Shown in pieces: positions 55,585-64,000 of a stretch of DNA of 64,000 nt. Both the position numbers and the translations under genes were made by a program. Below the pieces are notes generated by a model, which saw nothing but the letters and a program-made list of their open reading frames with translations, had not been told where the DNA came from and did not search any database. The stretch is from contig NZ_CP124620.1 in the NCBI RefSeq assembly GCF_030128875.1, forward strand, positions 3,607,001-3,671,000. The letters run 5' to 3'. This DNA comes from Stenotrophomonas sp. BIO128-Bstrain (lineage in GTDB: Bacteria; Pseudomonadota; Gammaproteobacteria; Xanthomonadales; Xanthomonadaceae). The first letter of the stretch is position 1, and each line of letters starts with the position of its first letter.

Positions 55585-56359
55585 CGCATGTCTTCACCAG
55601 CGGCTGCGTCCGCGCGGCGGACAACTCGGCCGCAGGCGTGGCAACCGGTGCCGCCGGAAACTCGACCCGCACCTGCGGGTACCTGCCCTTCTCGTCACGG
55701 ACGTTGCCGGTGCCGGTGAACTGCAGCAGGCGTTGGTCCGCGCTGGCGTAGACCAGAGTAACCGCCGGCACCGCGAAGCCGAACCAGGCATCGAGCTTCA
55801 TCTGCAGCTGCTCGGCCGGCTCGCCCTGCCAGCTGACCGCGCCGGTGCGCTGGAGTTTCAACGGCACCAGGCGCTGCCGGCTGGGCAGCAGGAACTGGAA
55901 GGCCACGCTCTGCCCGGCCTGCAGCGCGGCCCAATGGCTGCGCACCGCCGCATCGAAACCGGCATCCACCACCGCCCCCGAAGGAAGGGTGATGGCGCGG
56001 CTGAAGGTGGGTGCCTGGGCGCTGGCGCGGACCGATACCTGGCGGTCGGCGGCACGGCCGCGCACGCCTTCCTGATACCCGTCGCGACCATCGTCCAGGG
56101 TGAAATCCGGCGTCTGCGGGCTGCCCTGCGGGGTCATCCACTTGCGCGCGAAGGGCCGGCCGTCACTGCAGCGGTAAAGCACCAGGCGCGACTGTGCGCT
56201 CGCCGGCCCCTGCAGCCAATGGGTCTCCCGATACAGCAGGCGGCCATCGGCAGTGGCGTACGCGCGGCCTTCCTGGCGCTGCACGGTCTGATCGGCGGCA
56301 CTTACGGGGGCGGCGATCACCGACAGCAGCAGGATCAGGCAGGGCAAGGGCTGGCGCAT
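55577..56359 (-). CDS. Secreted hypothetical protein, first gene of the sigma unit
   Basis: A 260-residue exported protein with a signal peptide (MRQPLPCLILLLSVIAAPVSA) and no recognised domain. The mature part is beta-rich, with RETHWLQG, LYRCSDGRPFARK and a C-terminal KTCGA whose cysteine may pair with the first. It overlaps the sigma gene by 8 bases and is thus certainly cotranscribed. A periplasmic or lipid-binding role for the regulon is only a guess. Confidence 0.7.
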   Translation of the reverse strand: MRQPLPCLILLLSVIAAPVSAADQTVQRQEGRAYATADGRLLYRETHWLQGPASAQSRLVLYRCSDGRPFARKWMTPQGSPQTPDFTLDDGRDGYQEGVRGRAADRQVSVRASAQAPTFSRAITLPSGAVVDAGFDAAVRSHWAALQAGQSVAFQFLLPSRQRLVPLKLQRTGAVSWQGEPAEQLQMKLDAWFGFAVPAVTLVYASADQRLLQFTGTGNVRDEKGRYPQVRVEFPAAPVATPAAELSAARTQPLVKTCGA

Positions 56360-56385
56360 GGAGGTCCAAACGGGCGGGCTTGCAG

Positions 56386-56417
56386 GGAGATACGCAGGCG
56401 GCGGTGGTTTGGATGCA
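56386..56417 (-). promoter_or_regulatory. ECF-type promoter of the sigma/anti-sigma unit
   Basis: On the minus strand, -35 GCATCC (56411-56416) and -10 CGTATC (56389-56394) with a 16-base spacer and a 29-base leader to the secreted-protein ATG. The outer motif pieces TGCATCCAAAC and CGTATCTCC are identical to those of the twin at 54097-54128, so it is likely recognised by the sigma factor encoded downstream (autoregulation). Confidence 0.78.
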
Positions 56418-56480
56418 GTGGGCGGATCGCGCAGACGACTTGACCATCGCTCCGCTTCGGCCTACCTTGTGCTCGCCGAA
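56418..56480. other. Spacer between divergent promoter and riboswitch
   Basis: A 63-base non-coding stretch between the sigma-unit promoter and the metE riboswitch. It must contain the metE promoter, but no clear sigma-70 -35/-10 pair is visible. Confidence 0.3.
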
Positions 56481-56674
56481 GGTATTCATCTCTTCATGCA
56501 GATGAAGGGATGGATTTAAACGGGAATCCGGTGAAGGCGCCTTGCGCGCCCATTCCGGAGCTGCCCCGCAGCGGTGAATGGAAACGACACCTGTCAACAG
56601 CACTGGGCCCTTGGGCCTGGGAAGCGGCAGGGAGTAGGTGGGCGCCCGCGCCCGTGTCCATCAGCCCGAATACC
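56481..56674 (+). promoter_or_regulatory. Cobalamin riboswitch
   Basis: The class I B12 aptamer signature is complete: closing P1 stem GGTATTC (56481-56487) with GAATACC (56668-56674), AACGGGAATCCGGTG (56519-56533), and the highly conserved GAGCTGCCCCGCAGCGGT (56558-56575). CACTGGGC...GGGAAG (56601-56623) and the final B12-box region TCAGCCCGAATACC (56661-56674) follow. It lies upstream of metE, the B12-independent methionine synthase, so B12 would switch metE off. Confidence 0.93.
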
Positions 56675-56909
56675 GGCCCCGGCCGGGGGACACGACCGTC
56701 CCCTGATTCGACCTGGAACGTCCGCGGGGAGGTTGCCGGGGCCTGCCGCCCTGCCGTCTGCATGGCGCTGCCCCCGTGCGTCCGCTTCACGGCATCCGGT
56801 TCGCCCGCGGGGGCGAAGGTCGCTGGCGGGGCGGAACGGGCTGCAAGGCCCCGGACGGCGCGCGGTTCCTTCGTTCCTCAATGCCCCTACGCAATGAGGA
56901 CACGTTCCA
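56675..56909 (+). promoter_or_regulatory. Expression platform and leader of metE
   Basis: Below the aptamer is a GC-rich palindrome CCGGCCCCGGCCGG (56673-56686) overlapping the B12 box, then a hairpin GGGGA-N-TCCCC (56687-56703). These probably form the terminator or sequestering helix. The rest of the 235-base leader shows no gene; a plausible ribosome-binding site near AATGAGGACACG precedes the ATG at 56910. Confidence 0.6.
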
Positions 56910-59207
56910 ATGACCACTGTTACCAACCTGGGTTTCCCGCGCATCGGTGCCAAGCGCGAACTCAAGCGCGCGCTCGAAGCCTTCTGGTCCGGCGAGAGCA
57001 GCGCCGCGTCGCTGCAGGACACCGCGGCCGAGCTGCGCGAGCGCCACTGGCAGCTGCAGCGCGAGGCCGGCGTGGATGTGCCACCGAGCAACGATTTCAG
57101 CCTGTATGACCAGGTGCTCGATGCCGCCTTCCTGTTCGATGCGATCCCGGCCCGTTATCGCGCGCTCGCCGATGCCGAGCCGCTGAGCGGCTACTTCGCG
57201 ATGGCGCGTGGCCTGCAGCGCGATGGCATCGACCTGCATGCGCTGGAAATGACCAAGTGGTTCGACACCAACTACCACTACCTGGTGCCGGAACTGCAGG
57301 CCGGCCAGGCCTTCACGGTGCGCGGCGACAAGCCGCTGGCCGAATACCGCCAGGCCAAGGCGCTGGGGATCGAAACCCGGCCGGTGCTGATCGGGCCGGT
57401 CACCTTCCTGCGGTTGTCCAAGACCACCGATGGCAGCAACGCGCTGGATCTGCTCGATGCGCTGCTGCCGGTGTACGTGCAGCTGCTGGGCGAACTCAAG
57501 GCGGCCGGCGCGGCGTGGGTGCAGCTGGATGAGCCACTGCTGGTGCAGGACCTGGACGAGGCCACGCGCGCCGCGTTCGAACATGCCTATGCGGTACTGG
57601 CGCAGGCCGCGCGCCCCAAGGTGTTGGTGGCGACCTACTTTGGTGCGTTGGAGGACAACCTCGCGCTGGCCGCATCGTTGCCGGTCGATGGCCTGCATGT
57701 GGACCTGGTGCGCGCACCGGAACAGCTCGACGCGGTGATCAAGGCGCTGCCGGCCGGTCGCGTGCTGTCGGCCGGCCTGGTCAACGGCCGCAACATCTGG
57801 CGCACCCACCTGGACAACGCGCTGGTGCTGGCGCGCTACGCCCACGGCCATGTAGGCAGCGATGCGCTGTGGCTGGCGCCATCGTGTTCGCTGCTGCACA
57901 CCCCGGTCGATCTGGACCACGAAAAGAAGCTGGACGACGAACTGCGCAGCTGGCTGGCGTTCTCCAGGCAGAAGCTCGGCGAGCTGCGCGTGCTGGCCGA
58001 TGCGATCGATGCACCGGCGCGTGCCGAAGCGCCGCTCGCCCATTCGCGCGAGTGCATCGAATCGCGCCGTCGTTCGCCACGCGTGCACAACCCGGCCGTC
58101 GCCGCGCGCCTGGCCGCGCTGACCCCGGCCGATGCGCAGCGCCACAGCCGCTATCCGCAGCGCCACCTGGCCCAGGCCGCGGCGCTGAAGCTGCCGCGCT
58201 TCCCGACCACCACCATCGGCTCGTTCCCGCAGACACTGGAAGTACGTGAGGCGCGTGCCCGCAACAAGTCCGGCAAGCTGTCCGATGCGGATTACGATGC
58301 GTTCCTGGCCACCCAGACCGAACACTGTGTGCGCGTGCAGGAGCAGATCGGGCTGGACGTGCTGGTGCACGGCGAGTTCGAGCGCAACGACATGGTCGAG
58401 TACTTCGGCGAGCAGCTCGATGGCTTCGCCTTCACCAAGAATGGTTGGGTGCAGAGCTACGGCTCGCGCTGCGTGAAGCCACCGGTGATCTTCGGCGATG
58501 TGACGCGCCCGCAGCCGATGACCGTGCGCTGGTCGCAGTACGCGCAGTCGCTCACCCAGCGGCCGATGAAGGGCATGCTGACCGGCCCGGTGACGGTGCT
58601 GCAGTGGTCGTTCGTGCGCGATGACCAGTCCCGTGCGGACACCTGCCGGCAGATCGCACTCGCCCTGCGCGATGAAGTGACCGACCTGGAGGCCGCCGGC
58701 ATCGGCGTGATCCAGATCGACGAGCCGGCGATCCGCGAAGGCCTGCCGCTGCGTCGTGCGCAGTGGCGCGACTACCTGGACTGGGCGGTGGAAGCGTTCC
58801 GGATCAGTGCCAGCGGCGTGCGCGATGCGACCCAGATCCACACCCACATGTGCTACTCCGAGTTCAACGACATCATCCACTCGGTGGCCGCCATGGATGC
58901 GGACGTGATCTCGATCGAGACCTCGCGCTCGCGCATGGAACTGCTCGATGCGTTCGTGCGCTTCCAGTATCCCAACGAGATCGGCCCGGGCGTGTATGAC
59001 ATCCATTCCCCGCGCGTACCGGACAAGGCCGAGATGCTGGCCCTGCTGCGCAAGGCCGCCGAAGTGCTGCGCCCGGAGCAGATCTGGGTCAACCCCGACT
59101 GCGGCCTGAAGACCCGCGGCTGGAAGGAAACCCGCGCCGCGCTGGAAGCACTGGTGGCCGCCGCGCGTGAACTGCGCGAGGAAACGGCAGACGCCAACGC
59201 CGCGTGA
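56910..59207 (+). CDS. metE: 5-methyltetrahydropteroyltriglutamate--homocysteine methyltransferase (B12-independent)
   Basis: A 765-residue double TIM-barrel enzyme that makes methionine from homocysteine and methyl-THF-glutamate. The N-terminal copy starts [19 protein letters not shown]. The C-terminal catalytic copy carries the zinc ligands in [12 protein letters not shown] (His, Cys) and [11 protein letters not shown] (Cys), with IGSFPQT and [12 protein letters not shown]. It is preceded by a B12 riboswitch, so it is repressed when cobalamin permits MetH to work. Confidence 0.97.
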   Translation: MTTVTNLGFPRIGAKRELKRALEAFWSGESSAASLQDTAAELRERHWQLQREAGVDVPPSNDFSLYDQVLDAAFLFDAIPARYRALADAEPLSGYFAMARGLQRDGIDLHALEMTKWFDTNYHYLVPELQAGQAFTVRGDKPLAEYRQAKALGIETRPVLIGPVTFLRLSKTTDGSNALDLLDALLPVYVQLLGELKAAGAAWVQLDEPLLVQDLDEATRAAFEHAYAVLAQAARPKVLVATYFGALEDNLALAASLPVDGLHVDLVRAPEQLDAVIKALPAGRVLSAGLVNGRNIWRTHLDNALVLARYAHGHVGSDALWLAPSCSLLHTPVDLDHEKKLDDELRSWLAFSRQKLGELRVLADAIDAPARAEAPLAHSRECIESRRRSPRVHNPAVAARLAALTPADAQRHSRYPQRHLAQAAALKLPRFPTTTIGSFPQTLEVREARARNKSGKLSDADYDAFLATQTEHCVRVQEQIGLDVLVHGEFERNDMVEYFGEQLDGFAFTKNGWVQSYGSRCVKPPVIFGDVTRPQPMTVRWSQYAQSLTQRPMKGMLTGPVTVLQWSFVRDDQSRADTCRQIALALRDEVTDLEAAGIGVIQIDEPAIREGLPLRRAQWRDYLDWAVEAFRISASGVRDATQIHTHMCYSEFNDIIHSVAAMDADVISIETSRSRMELLDAFVRFQYPNEIGPGVYDIHSPRVPDKAEMLALLRKAAEVLRPEQIWVNPDCGLKTRGWKETRAALEALVAAARELREETADANAA

Positions 59208-59232
59208 TCGCCTCTTTGTGGACCGCCCCAAG

Positions 59233-59265
59233 GACCCCATCGCCGCCGTTGCCGGCGGTGGGGTC
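59233..59265 (+). terminator. Strong hairpin between metE and queH
   Basis: GACCCCA (59233-59239) pairs with TGGGGTC (59259-59265) and CCGCC (59243-59247) with GGCGG (59254-59258), loop GTTGCC. No T-run, so a Rho-independent terminator role is uncertain. Confidence 0.45.
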
Positions 59266-59277
59266 GACGAGAAACGC

Positions 59278-59967
59278 ATGAACCTGCATGACCTGACACC
59301 GATCGACCGACCCACCCTGTCCCTGCCCGACGGGCACACCAGACTGTTGCTGCATTCGTGCTGCGCACCGTGCTCGGGCGAGGTGATGGAAGCGATCACC
59401 GCTTCCGGCATCGATTACACGATCTTCTTCTACAACCCCAACATCCACCCGGTAAAGGAATACGAACTGCGCAAGCAGGAGAACATCCGCTTCGCCGAGA
59501 AACATGGCGTGCCGTTCGTCGACGCCGACTACGACACCGACAACTGGTTCTCGCGTGCGCGCGGCATGGAGAACGAGCCCGAGCGCGGCATCCGCTGCAC
59601 GATGTGCTTCGACATGCGCTTCGTGCGCACCGCGCTGTACGCGCATGAGAACGGCTTTGCGGTGATCAGCAGCTCGCTGGGCATCTCGCGCTGGAAGGAC
59701 ATGAACCAGATCAACGACTGCGGCCACCGCGCCGCTGCGCACTATCCGGGTATCCAGTACTGGGACTACAACTGGCGCAAGGGCGGCGGTGCCGCGCGGA
59801 TGGTGGAGATCAGCAAGCGAGAGCAGTTCTACCAGCAGGAGTACTGCGGCTGCGTGTACTCGCTGCGCGACGCCAACCGCCACCGCCGCGAGACCGGCCG
59901 CGAGCGCATCAAACTGGGCGTGCTGTACTACGGCGATGGCACCTCCCGGCAGGGCGACGCCGACTGA
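59278..59967 (+). CDS. queH: Epoxyqueuosine reductase QueH
   Basis: A 229-residue enzyme that carries out the last step of queuosine tRNA modification, reducing epoxyqueuosine to queuosine. It is the QueH (DUF208) alternative to the cobalamin-dependent QueG. The Cys motifs are [10 protein letters not shown] (residues 26-35), [10 protein letters not shown] and EYCGCVYSL, expected to hold an Fe-S cluster and a mononuclear iron. ATG at 59278 is chosen because the family starts just before the first Cys motif. Confidence 0.93.
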   Translation: MNLHDLTPIDRPTLSLPDGHTRLLLHSCCAPCSGEVMEAITASGIDYTIFFYNPNIHPVKEYELRKQENIRFAEKHGVPFVDADYDTDNWFSRARGMENEPERGIRCTMCFDMRFVRTALYAHENGFAVISSSLGISRWKDMNQINDCGHRAAAHYPGIQYWDYNWRKGGGAARMVEISKREQFYQQEYCGCVYSLRDANRHRRETGRERIKLGVLYYGDGTSRQGDAD

Positions 59968-60018
59968 CCGCTGCGGGGGCGTCGGCTAGACTGGGCGCCC
60001 CACCGTTGTGAAGCCGCC

Positions 60019-60645
60019 ATGAGCCGTTACCCCGCCGATGTCGCCCTGGTCGTGATCGACCTGCAGCCGGATTTCATGCCCGGTGGTGCGCTGGCCTGCG
60101 TGGACGGCGATGAGATCGTGCCGGACATTGCGGCGCTGCTGGCCGAGCGCCGTTACGGCACCGTGGTAGCGACCCAGGACTGGCACCCGGCCGACCACGC
60201 CTCCTTCGCCAGCCAGCACCCGGGCCACCTCCCGTTCGAGGCGATCCTGCTGCACGCGCAGCCGCAGACCCTGTGGCCGGACCACTGCGTGCAGGGCAGC
60301 GCCGGTGCCGTGCTGCACCCGGGCGTGGACTGGACGGTGGCTGACCTGATCCTGCGCAAGGGCACCCGCCGCGCGGTGGACTCGTACAGTGCCTTCCGTG
60401 AAAACCACGGTCCCGACGGGACCCGCCCGGCCACCGGCCTGGCCGGCTGGCTGCATGAGCGCGGCATCCGCGAGGTGCATGTGTGCGGCCTGGCACGCGA
60501 TTACTGCGTGCTGTGGAGCGCCCAGGACGCGGTGAAGTCCGGCTTCCGGGTCAAATTCCATTGGGACCTGACCCGGCCGGTGACCGACGCCAACGATGGG
60601 ATGGTGCGCGAGGCGTTGGCGAAGGCGAAGATCGCGGTGATCTGA
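60019..60645 (+). CDS. pncA: Nicotinamidase PncA
   Basis: A 208-residue isochorismatase-fold amidase that hydrolyses nicotinamide to nicotinate for NAD salvage. The catalytic triad is Asp14 (VVIDLQPDF), Lys114 (ILRKGTRR) and Cys163 (RDYCVLWSA). The metal site is in QDWHPADHASF. ATG at 60019 is clean. SMAG repeats fill the space after its stop. Confidence 0.94.
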   Translation: MSRYPADVALVVIDLQPDFMPGGALACVDGDEIVPDIAALLAERRYGTVVATQDWHPADHASFASQHPGHLPFEAILLHAQPQTLWPDHCVQGSAGAVLHPGVDWTVADLILRKGTRRAVDSYSAFRENHGPDGTRPATGLAGWLHERGIREVHVCGLARDYCVLWSAQDAVKSGFRVKFHWDLTRPVTDANDGMVREALAKAKIAVI

Positions 60646-60675
60646 CGGGCGAACCCGGGCGCCGGCCGGAACGGC

Positions 60676-60800
60676 GTACCGACCAACGGTCGGTACCCAC
60701 GGTAGTGCCGGCCGCTGGCCGGCTCCCGATACCGTTCGACGCGTGCGAGGAGCCGGCCAGCGGCCGGCACTACCGGAGCGTCGTACCACCAACGGTGGGT
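60676..60800. repeat. Cluster of four SMAG palindromes
   Basis: 60676-60696 (GTACCGACC-aac-GGTCGGTAC); GTAG-headed 60702-60724 (GCCGGCC-gct-GGCCGGC); inverted partner 60751-60773 ending ACTAC; and 60784-60800 (ACCACC-aac-GGTGGGT-like). It fills most of the space between convergent pncA and purU. Confidence 0.85.
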
Positions 60801-60809
60801 TCCTGCCCG

Positions 60810-61661
60810 TCAGCGGAAGACGACGGTGCGATGCCCGTTGCGCAGGATCCGATGCTCCACATGCCGGCGTACCGCGCGCGCCAGCACCTGCGATTCGGTA
60901 TCGCTGCCCAGCCGCACCAGATCGCGCGGCGTCATCGCGTGATCCACGCGCGCCACGTCCTGTTCGATGATCGGGCCTTCGTCCAGATCCGGGGTCACGT
61001 AGTGCGCGGTCGCACCAATGATCTTGACCCCGCGGGCGTGCGCCTGATGATACGGCTGCGCGCCCTTGAAGCTGGGCAGGAAGCTGTGGTGGATGTTGAT
61101 CGCCCGCCCGGCCAGCGCCTCGCACAGGCGCGGCGACAGAATCTGCATGTAGCGCGCCAGTACCACCAGGTCGATCTGCTCGCGTTCGACCAGGTCGATG
61201 ATCTGCTGCTCCTGCACGGCGCGGTTGTCCGCGTTGACCGGCAGGTGATGGAAGGGGACGCCGTACGAGCCGGCCAGCGCGGCGAAGTCCTCGTGATTGG
61301 AGGCCACCGCCGCGATGTCCACCTGCAGCTGCCGGCTGTGCGCACGGAACAGCAGGTCATTGAGGCAATGCCCCTGCCTGCTCACCAGCACCAGCAGCCG
61401 TGCCCGGCGGCGGGCATCATGCAGCTGCCAGTCCATGCCGAACTCGGTGGCCAGCGTGGCCATGCGGGCTTCCACGTCGCCCAGTGACTGATCGGCGGCC
61501 CGATCGAAGTGCACGCGCAGGAAGAACCGGCTGCTCTCGTCGTCGCCGAACTGCTGGGCATCGAGGATGTTGCAGCCCAGCTCGAACAACAGGCCGGACA
61601 CACGGTAGACGATCCCGGTACGGTCCGGGCATGACAGGGTGAGGATGGAATCAGGGCGCAT
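60810..61661 (-). CDS. purU: Formyltetrahydrofolate deformylase
   Basis: A 283-residue hydrolase that releases formate from 10-formyl-THF, balancing one-carbon units. It has an N-terminal ACT domain (about 5-80; LSCPDRTGIVYRVSG, NILDAQQFGD) and a C-terminal formyltransferase-fold domain with the catalytic HHSFLPSFKGA and TAHYVTPDLDEGPIIEQD. ATG at 61661 is chosen because the ACT domain starts there. It follows aceE by 75 bases on the same strand. Confidence 0.95.
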   Translation of the reverse strand: MRPDSILTLSCPDRTGIVYRVSGLLFELGCNILDAQQFGDDESSRFFLRVHFDRAADQSLGDVEARMATLATEFGMDWQLHDARRRARLLVLVSRQGHCLNDLLFRAHSRQLQVDIAAVASNHEDFAALAGSYGVPFHHLPVNADNRAVQEQQIIDLVEREQIDLVVLARYMQILSPRLCEALAGRAINIHHSFLPSFKGAQPYHQAHARGVKIIGATAHYVTPDLDEGPIIEQDVARVDHAMTPRDLVRLGSDTESQVLARAVRRHVEHRILRNGHRTVVFR

Positions 61662-61736
61662 CCGGCCAGTGTAAGCGAGCACCGCCGGGCTGCGGTCGAT
61701 GCTCTCAGATGCAACCAAGGGTGCCCGTGCCAGCAG

Positions 61737-64000
61737 TTACACCGCCGTCGGGTCCGCCTTTTCCACATCGATCCCGTACCGGTCGATCGCCACCTGCAGC
61801 TGGGCACGTTCGATCCGACCCTCATCGGCCAGCGACTTGAGCGCGGCAAGCACGATGAAGTGGCGGTCGACTTCAAAGAACGTACGCAGCGATTCGCGCG
61901 TGTCCGAGCGGCCGAAGCCATCAGTGCCCAGGGCGGTGAAGCGGCGGCCATCGATGAAGGGACGGATCTGGTCGCCGACGATCTTCATGTAGTCGGTGGC
62001 CACGATCACCGGGCCGGGGTGCGCGGCCAGGCACTGTTGCACGTACGGCACCCGCGGTTCCTGCACCGGATGCAGCAGGTTCCAGCGCTCGACCGCCAGG
62101 CCATCGCGGCGCAGCTCGGTGAGGCTGGTGGCGCTCCACACGTCGCTGGCGATGCCGAAGTCCTGCTGCAGCAGCGACGCCGCGGCTTCCACTTCGCGCA
62201 GGATCGCGCCACTGCCCATCAGCTGCACGCGCAGCGCGGGGTCGCTGTCGGCGGCGGCGGGGTGCAGCAGGTACAGGCCCTTGAGGATGCCCGCTTCACT
62301 GCCTTCGGGCAGTGCCGGGTGCGGATAGGCCTCGTTGAGCACGGTGATGTAGTAGTAGATGTCTTCCTGGTCCACGTACATCCGGCGCAGGCCGTCCTGG
62401 ATGATCACCGCCAATTCGAAGTTGTAGGTGGGATCGAAGGAGACGCAGCTGGGGATCACCGAGGACAGCACATGGCTGTGGCCGTCGTCGTGCTGCAGCC
62501 CCTCGCCCATCAGCGTGGTACGCCCGGAGGTGGCACCGAGCAGGAAGCCGCGGGTGCGCGCATCGGCAGCCGCCCAGGCCAGGTCGCCCACGCGCTGCAG
62601 GCCGAACATCGAATAGAAGATGTAGAACGGAATCGTGGCCAGGCCGTGGTTGCTGTAGGCCGTGCCGGCGGCGATCCATGAGCAGATCGCACCGGATTCG
62701 TTGATGCCTTCCTGCAGGATCTGGCCGTCCTTGGCTTCCTTGTAATAGCTCAGCTGGCCGGCGTCCTGCGGGGTGTACAACTGGCCGAGGTAGGAGTGGA
62801 TGCCGATCTGGCGGAACAGGCCTTCCATGCCGAACGTGCGTGATTCATCGGGCACGATGGGGATGATCAGCTTGCCCAGTTTGGGGTCCTTGAGCAGCGT
62901 GGTGAGGATGCGCACGAAGCCCATCGTGGTGGACTGGCCGCGTTCGCCACTGCCCTGCAGCTGGGTGGCGAAGGCCGACAGCGCCGGCACCGGCAACGGA
63001 TCGACGTGGGTCAGGCGCGCCGGCAGCTGGCCGCCCTGGGCCTGGCGGCGCTGCGCGAAATAACGCGCTTCGGCGCTGCCCGGCGCCGGGCGCAGGTAGG
63101 GCATCTCCTCCAGCTGGTCGTCACTGACCGGCAGATCAAACCGATCACGGAACGCACGCACGGCATCGGCGCTCATCTTCTTGAGCTGGTGGTTGATGTT
63201 CTGGCCTTCACCGGCCTCGCCCATGCCGAAGCCCTTGACCGTCTTGGCCAGGATCACGCTTGGCCGGCCGTTGCCGGCGACCGCCTGCGCGTAGGCGGCG
63301 TAGACCTTCTGCGGATCGTGACCGCCGCGCGCGAGCGCCCAGATCTCGTCATCGCTCAGGTCCGCGACCAGGGCCAGCAACTCGGGATACTTGCCGAAGA
63401 AATGCTCGCGCACATAGGCACCGTTCTGCGACTTGAAGGTCTGGTAGTCGCCATCCACGCATTCCATCATGCGCTGGCGCAGCAGGCCGGTGCTGTCCTT
63501 GGCCAGCAGCGCGTCCCAGCCACCGCCCCAGATGACCTTGATGACGTTCCAGCCGGCGGCACGGAAGGTGCCTTCCAGTTCCTGGATGACCTTGGCATTG
63601 CCGCGCACCGGGCCGTCCAGCCGCTGCAGATTGCAGTTCACCACGAACACCAGGTTGTCCAGGCGTTCGCGCCCGGCCACGGAAATGGCGGCCAGCGATT
63701 CGGGCTGGTCCATTTCGCCATCGCCCAGGAAGGCCCAGACCTTGCGGCCCTGATGTTCCTTCAGGCCGCGGTATTCCAGGTAGCGCATGTAGCGCGCCTG
63801 GTAGGCGGCGGTGAGCGGCCCCAGCCCCATCGAGACCGTGGGGAACTGCCAGAAGTCCGGCATCAGGCGCGGGTGCGGATACGAGGACAGGCCATCGCGG
63901 TCGGATTCGCGGCGGAAGTTGTCCATCCGTTCCGGTGCGATGCGGCCTTCGACGAACGCACGGCCGTAGATGCCCGGCGCCGAGTGGCCCTGGATGTAGA
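61737..64000 (-). CDS. aceE: Pyruvate dehydrogenase E1 component, homodimeric (5' end outside window)
   Basis: Thiamine-diphosphate enzyme that decarboxylates pyruvate and hands acetyl to the E2 lipoyl domain of the pyruvate dehydrogenase complex. The frame is open to the right-hand edge (before the first internal Met, codons give QGHSAPGIYGRAFVEG), so about 750 C-terminal residues of a roughly 890-residue AceE are seen. The ThDP-binding GDGEMDQPE...NCNLQ motif and MGEGQNINHQLKK-type loops are present. The 5' part and promoter are outside. Confidence 0.95.
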   Translation of the reverse strand, partial: YIQGHSAPGIYGRAFVEGRIAPERMDNFRRESDRDGLSSYPHPRLMPDFWQFPTVSMGLGPLTAAYQARYMRYLEYRGLKEHQGRKVWAFLGDGEMDQPESLAAISVAGRERLDNLVFVVNCNLQRLDGPVRGNAKVIQELEGTFRAAGWNVIKVIWGGGWDALLAKDSTGLLRQRMMECVDGDYQTFKSQNGAYVREHFFGKYPELLALVADLSDDEIWALARGGHDPQKVYAAYAQAVAGNGRPSVILAKTVKGFGMGEAGEGQNINHQLKKMSADAVRAFRDRFDLPVSDDQLEEMPYLRPAPGSAEARYFAQRRQAQGGQLPARLTHVDPLPVPALSAFATQLQGSGERGQSTTMGFVRILTTLLKDPKLGKLIIPIVPDESRTFGMEGLFRQIGIHSYLGQLYTPQDAGQLSYYKEAKDGQILQEGINESGAICSWIAAGTAYSNHGLATIPFYIFYSMFGLQRVGDLAWAAADARTRGFLLGATSGRTTLMGEGLQHDDGHSHVLSSVIPSCVSFDPTYNFELAVIIQDGLRRMYVDQEDIYYYITVLNEAYPHPALPEGSEAGILKGLYLLHPAAADSDPALRVQLMGSGAILREVEAAASLLQQDFGIASDVWSATSLTELRRDGLAVERWNLLHPVQEPRVPYVQQCLAAHPGPVIVATDYMKIVGDQIRPFIDGRRFTALGTDGFGRSDTRESLRTFFEVDRHFIVLAALKSLADEGRIERAQLQVAIDRYGIDVEKADPTAV

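Noticed and set aside
56787..59411. Open frame of 874 codons antisense to metE
   Set aside because: Shadow of a highly conserved real gene; composition is Arg/His/Gln-rich and no family is recognisable.

Overview
The window is a GC-rich (roughly two thirds G+C), gene-dense piece of a gammaproteobacterial chromosome. It most likely comes from Stenotrophomonas (S. maltophilia complex) or a very close Xanthomonadaceae relative. The clearest clue is many short intergenic palindromes with a GTAG head and a stem built on GCCGGCC-agc-GGCCGGC or CGACC-aac-GGTCG. These are the SMAG (REP-like) repeats known from S. maltophilia. The gene content agrees: PhoPQ, a TonB-dependent receptor, DesKR-like regulators, and MmsA/MmsB valine catabolism. 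I see no prophage, insertion sequence, integron, CRISPR array or toxin system.

Layout. 0-5.6 kb: AI-2E family transporter (cut by the window edge), HAD hydrolase, M17 aminopeptidase, and a membrane-anchored catalase-like haem peroxidase with a cytochrome b561. 5.7-12.4 kb: a DesK/DesR-type two-component system divergent from a MacAB-like ABC exporter. 12.8-24.2 kb: a large TonB-dependent receptor, two DMT exporters, a KgtP-like symporter, an M28 peptidase, an MBL hydrolase and TrpS. 24.3-30.8 kb: small envelope and stress proteins, arginase, tRNA-Thr, a SPOR protein, CoaX-BirA and MtfA. 30.9-36.8 kb: PepSY-PhoP-PhoQ, DusA, a CDF transporter, and an AraC regulator divergent from Ohr. 37.4-44.5 kb: a five-gene valine-catabolic operon (isobutyryl-CoA to propionyl-CoA) divergent from an XRE/ScfR-type regulator. 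44.5-44.8 kb: a SMAG repeat array.

44.8-56.4 kb holds the most interesting system. Twelve co-oriented genes encode a secreted protein, an ECF sigma factor and an RskA-like anti-sigma factor. These are followed by a lipid-modification set: desaturase, FAD oxidoreductase, DUF1365, CFA-type methyltransferase, DUF2878, DUF1295, a second CFA-type methyltransferase, a lipocalin and possibly a patatin lipase. The core gene set matches the mycobacterial sigK-rskA locus (Rv0449c-Rv0444c). Two near-identical ECF-type promoters, GCATCC-N16-CGTATC, precede the sigma unit and the lipid unit, each with a 29-nt leader. The sigma factor carries a cysteine pair 50 residues apart, the same spacing as the redox disulfide reported in mycobacterial SigK. 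I read it as a redox-responsive membrane-lipid remodelling regulon.

56.4-64 kb: a cobalamin riboswitch in front of the B12-independent methionine synthase MetE, then QueH, PncA, PurU and the pyruvate dehydrogenase E1 gene aceE (5' end outside the window).
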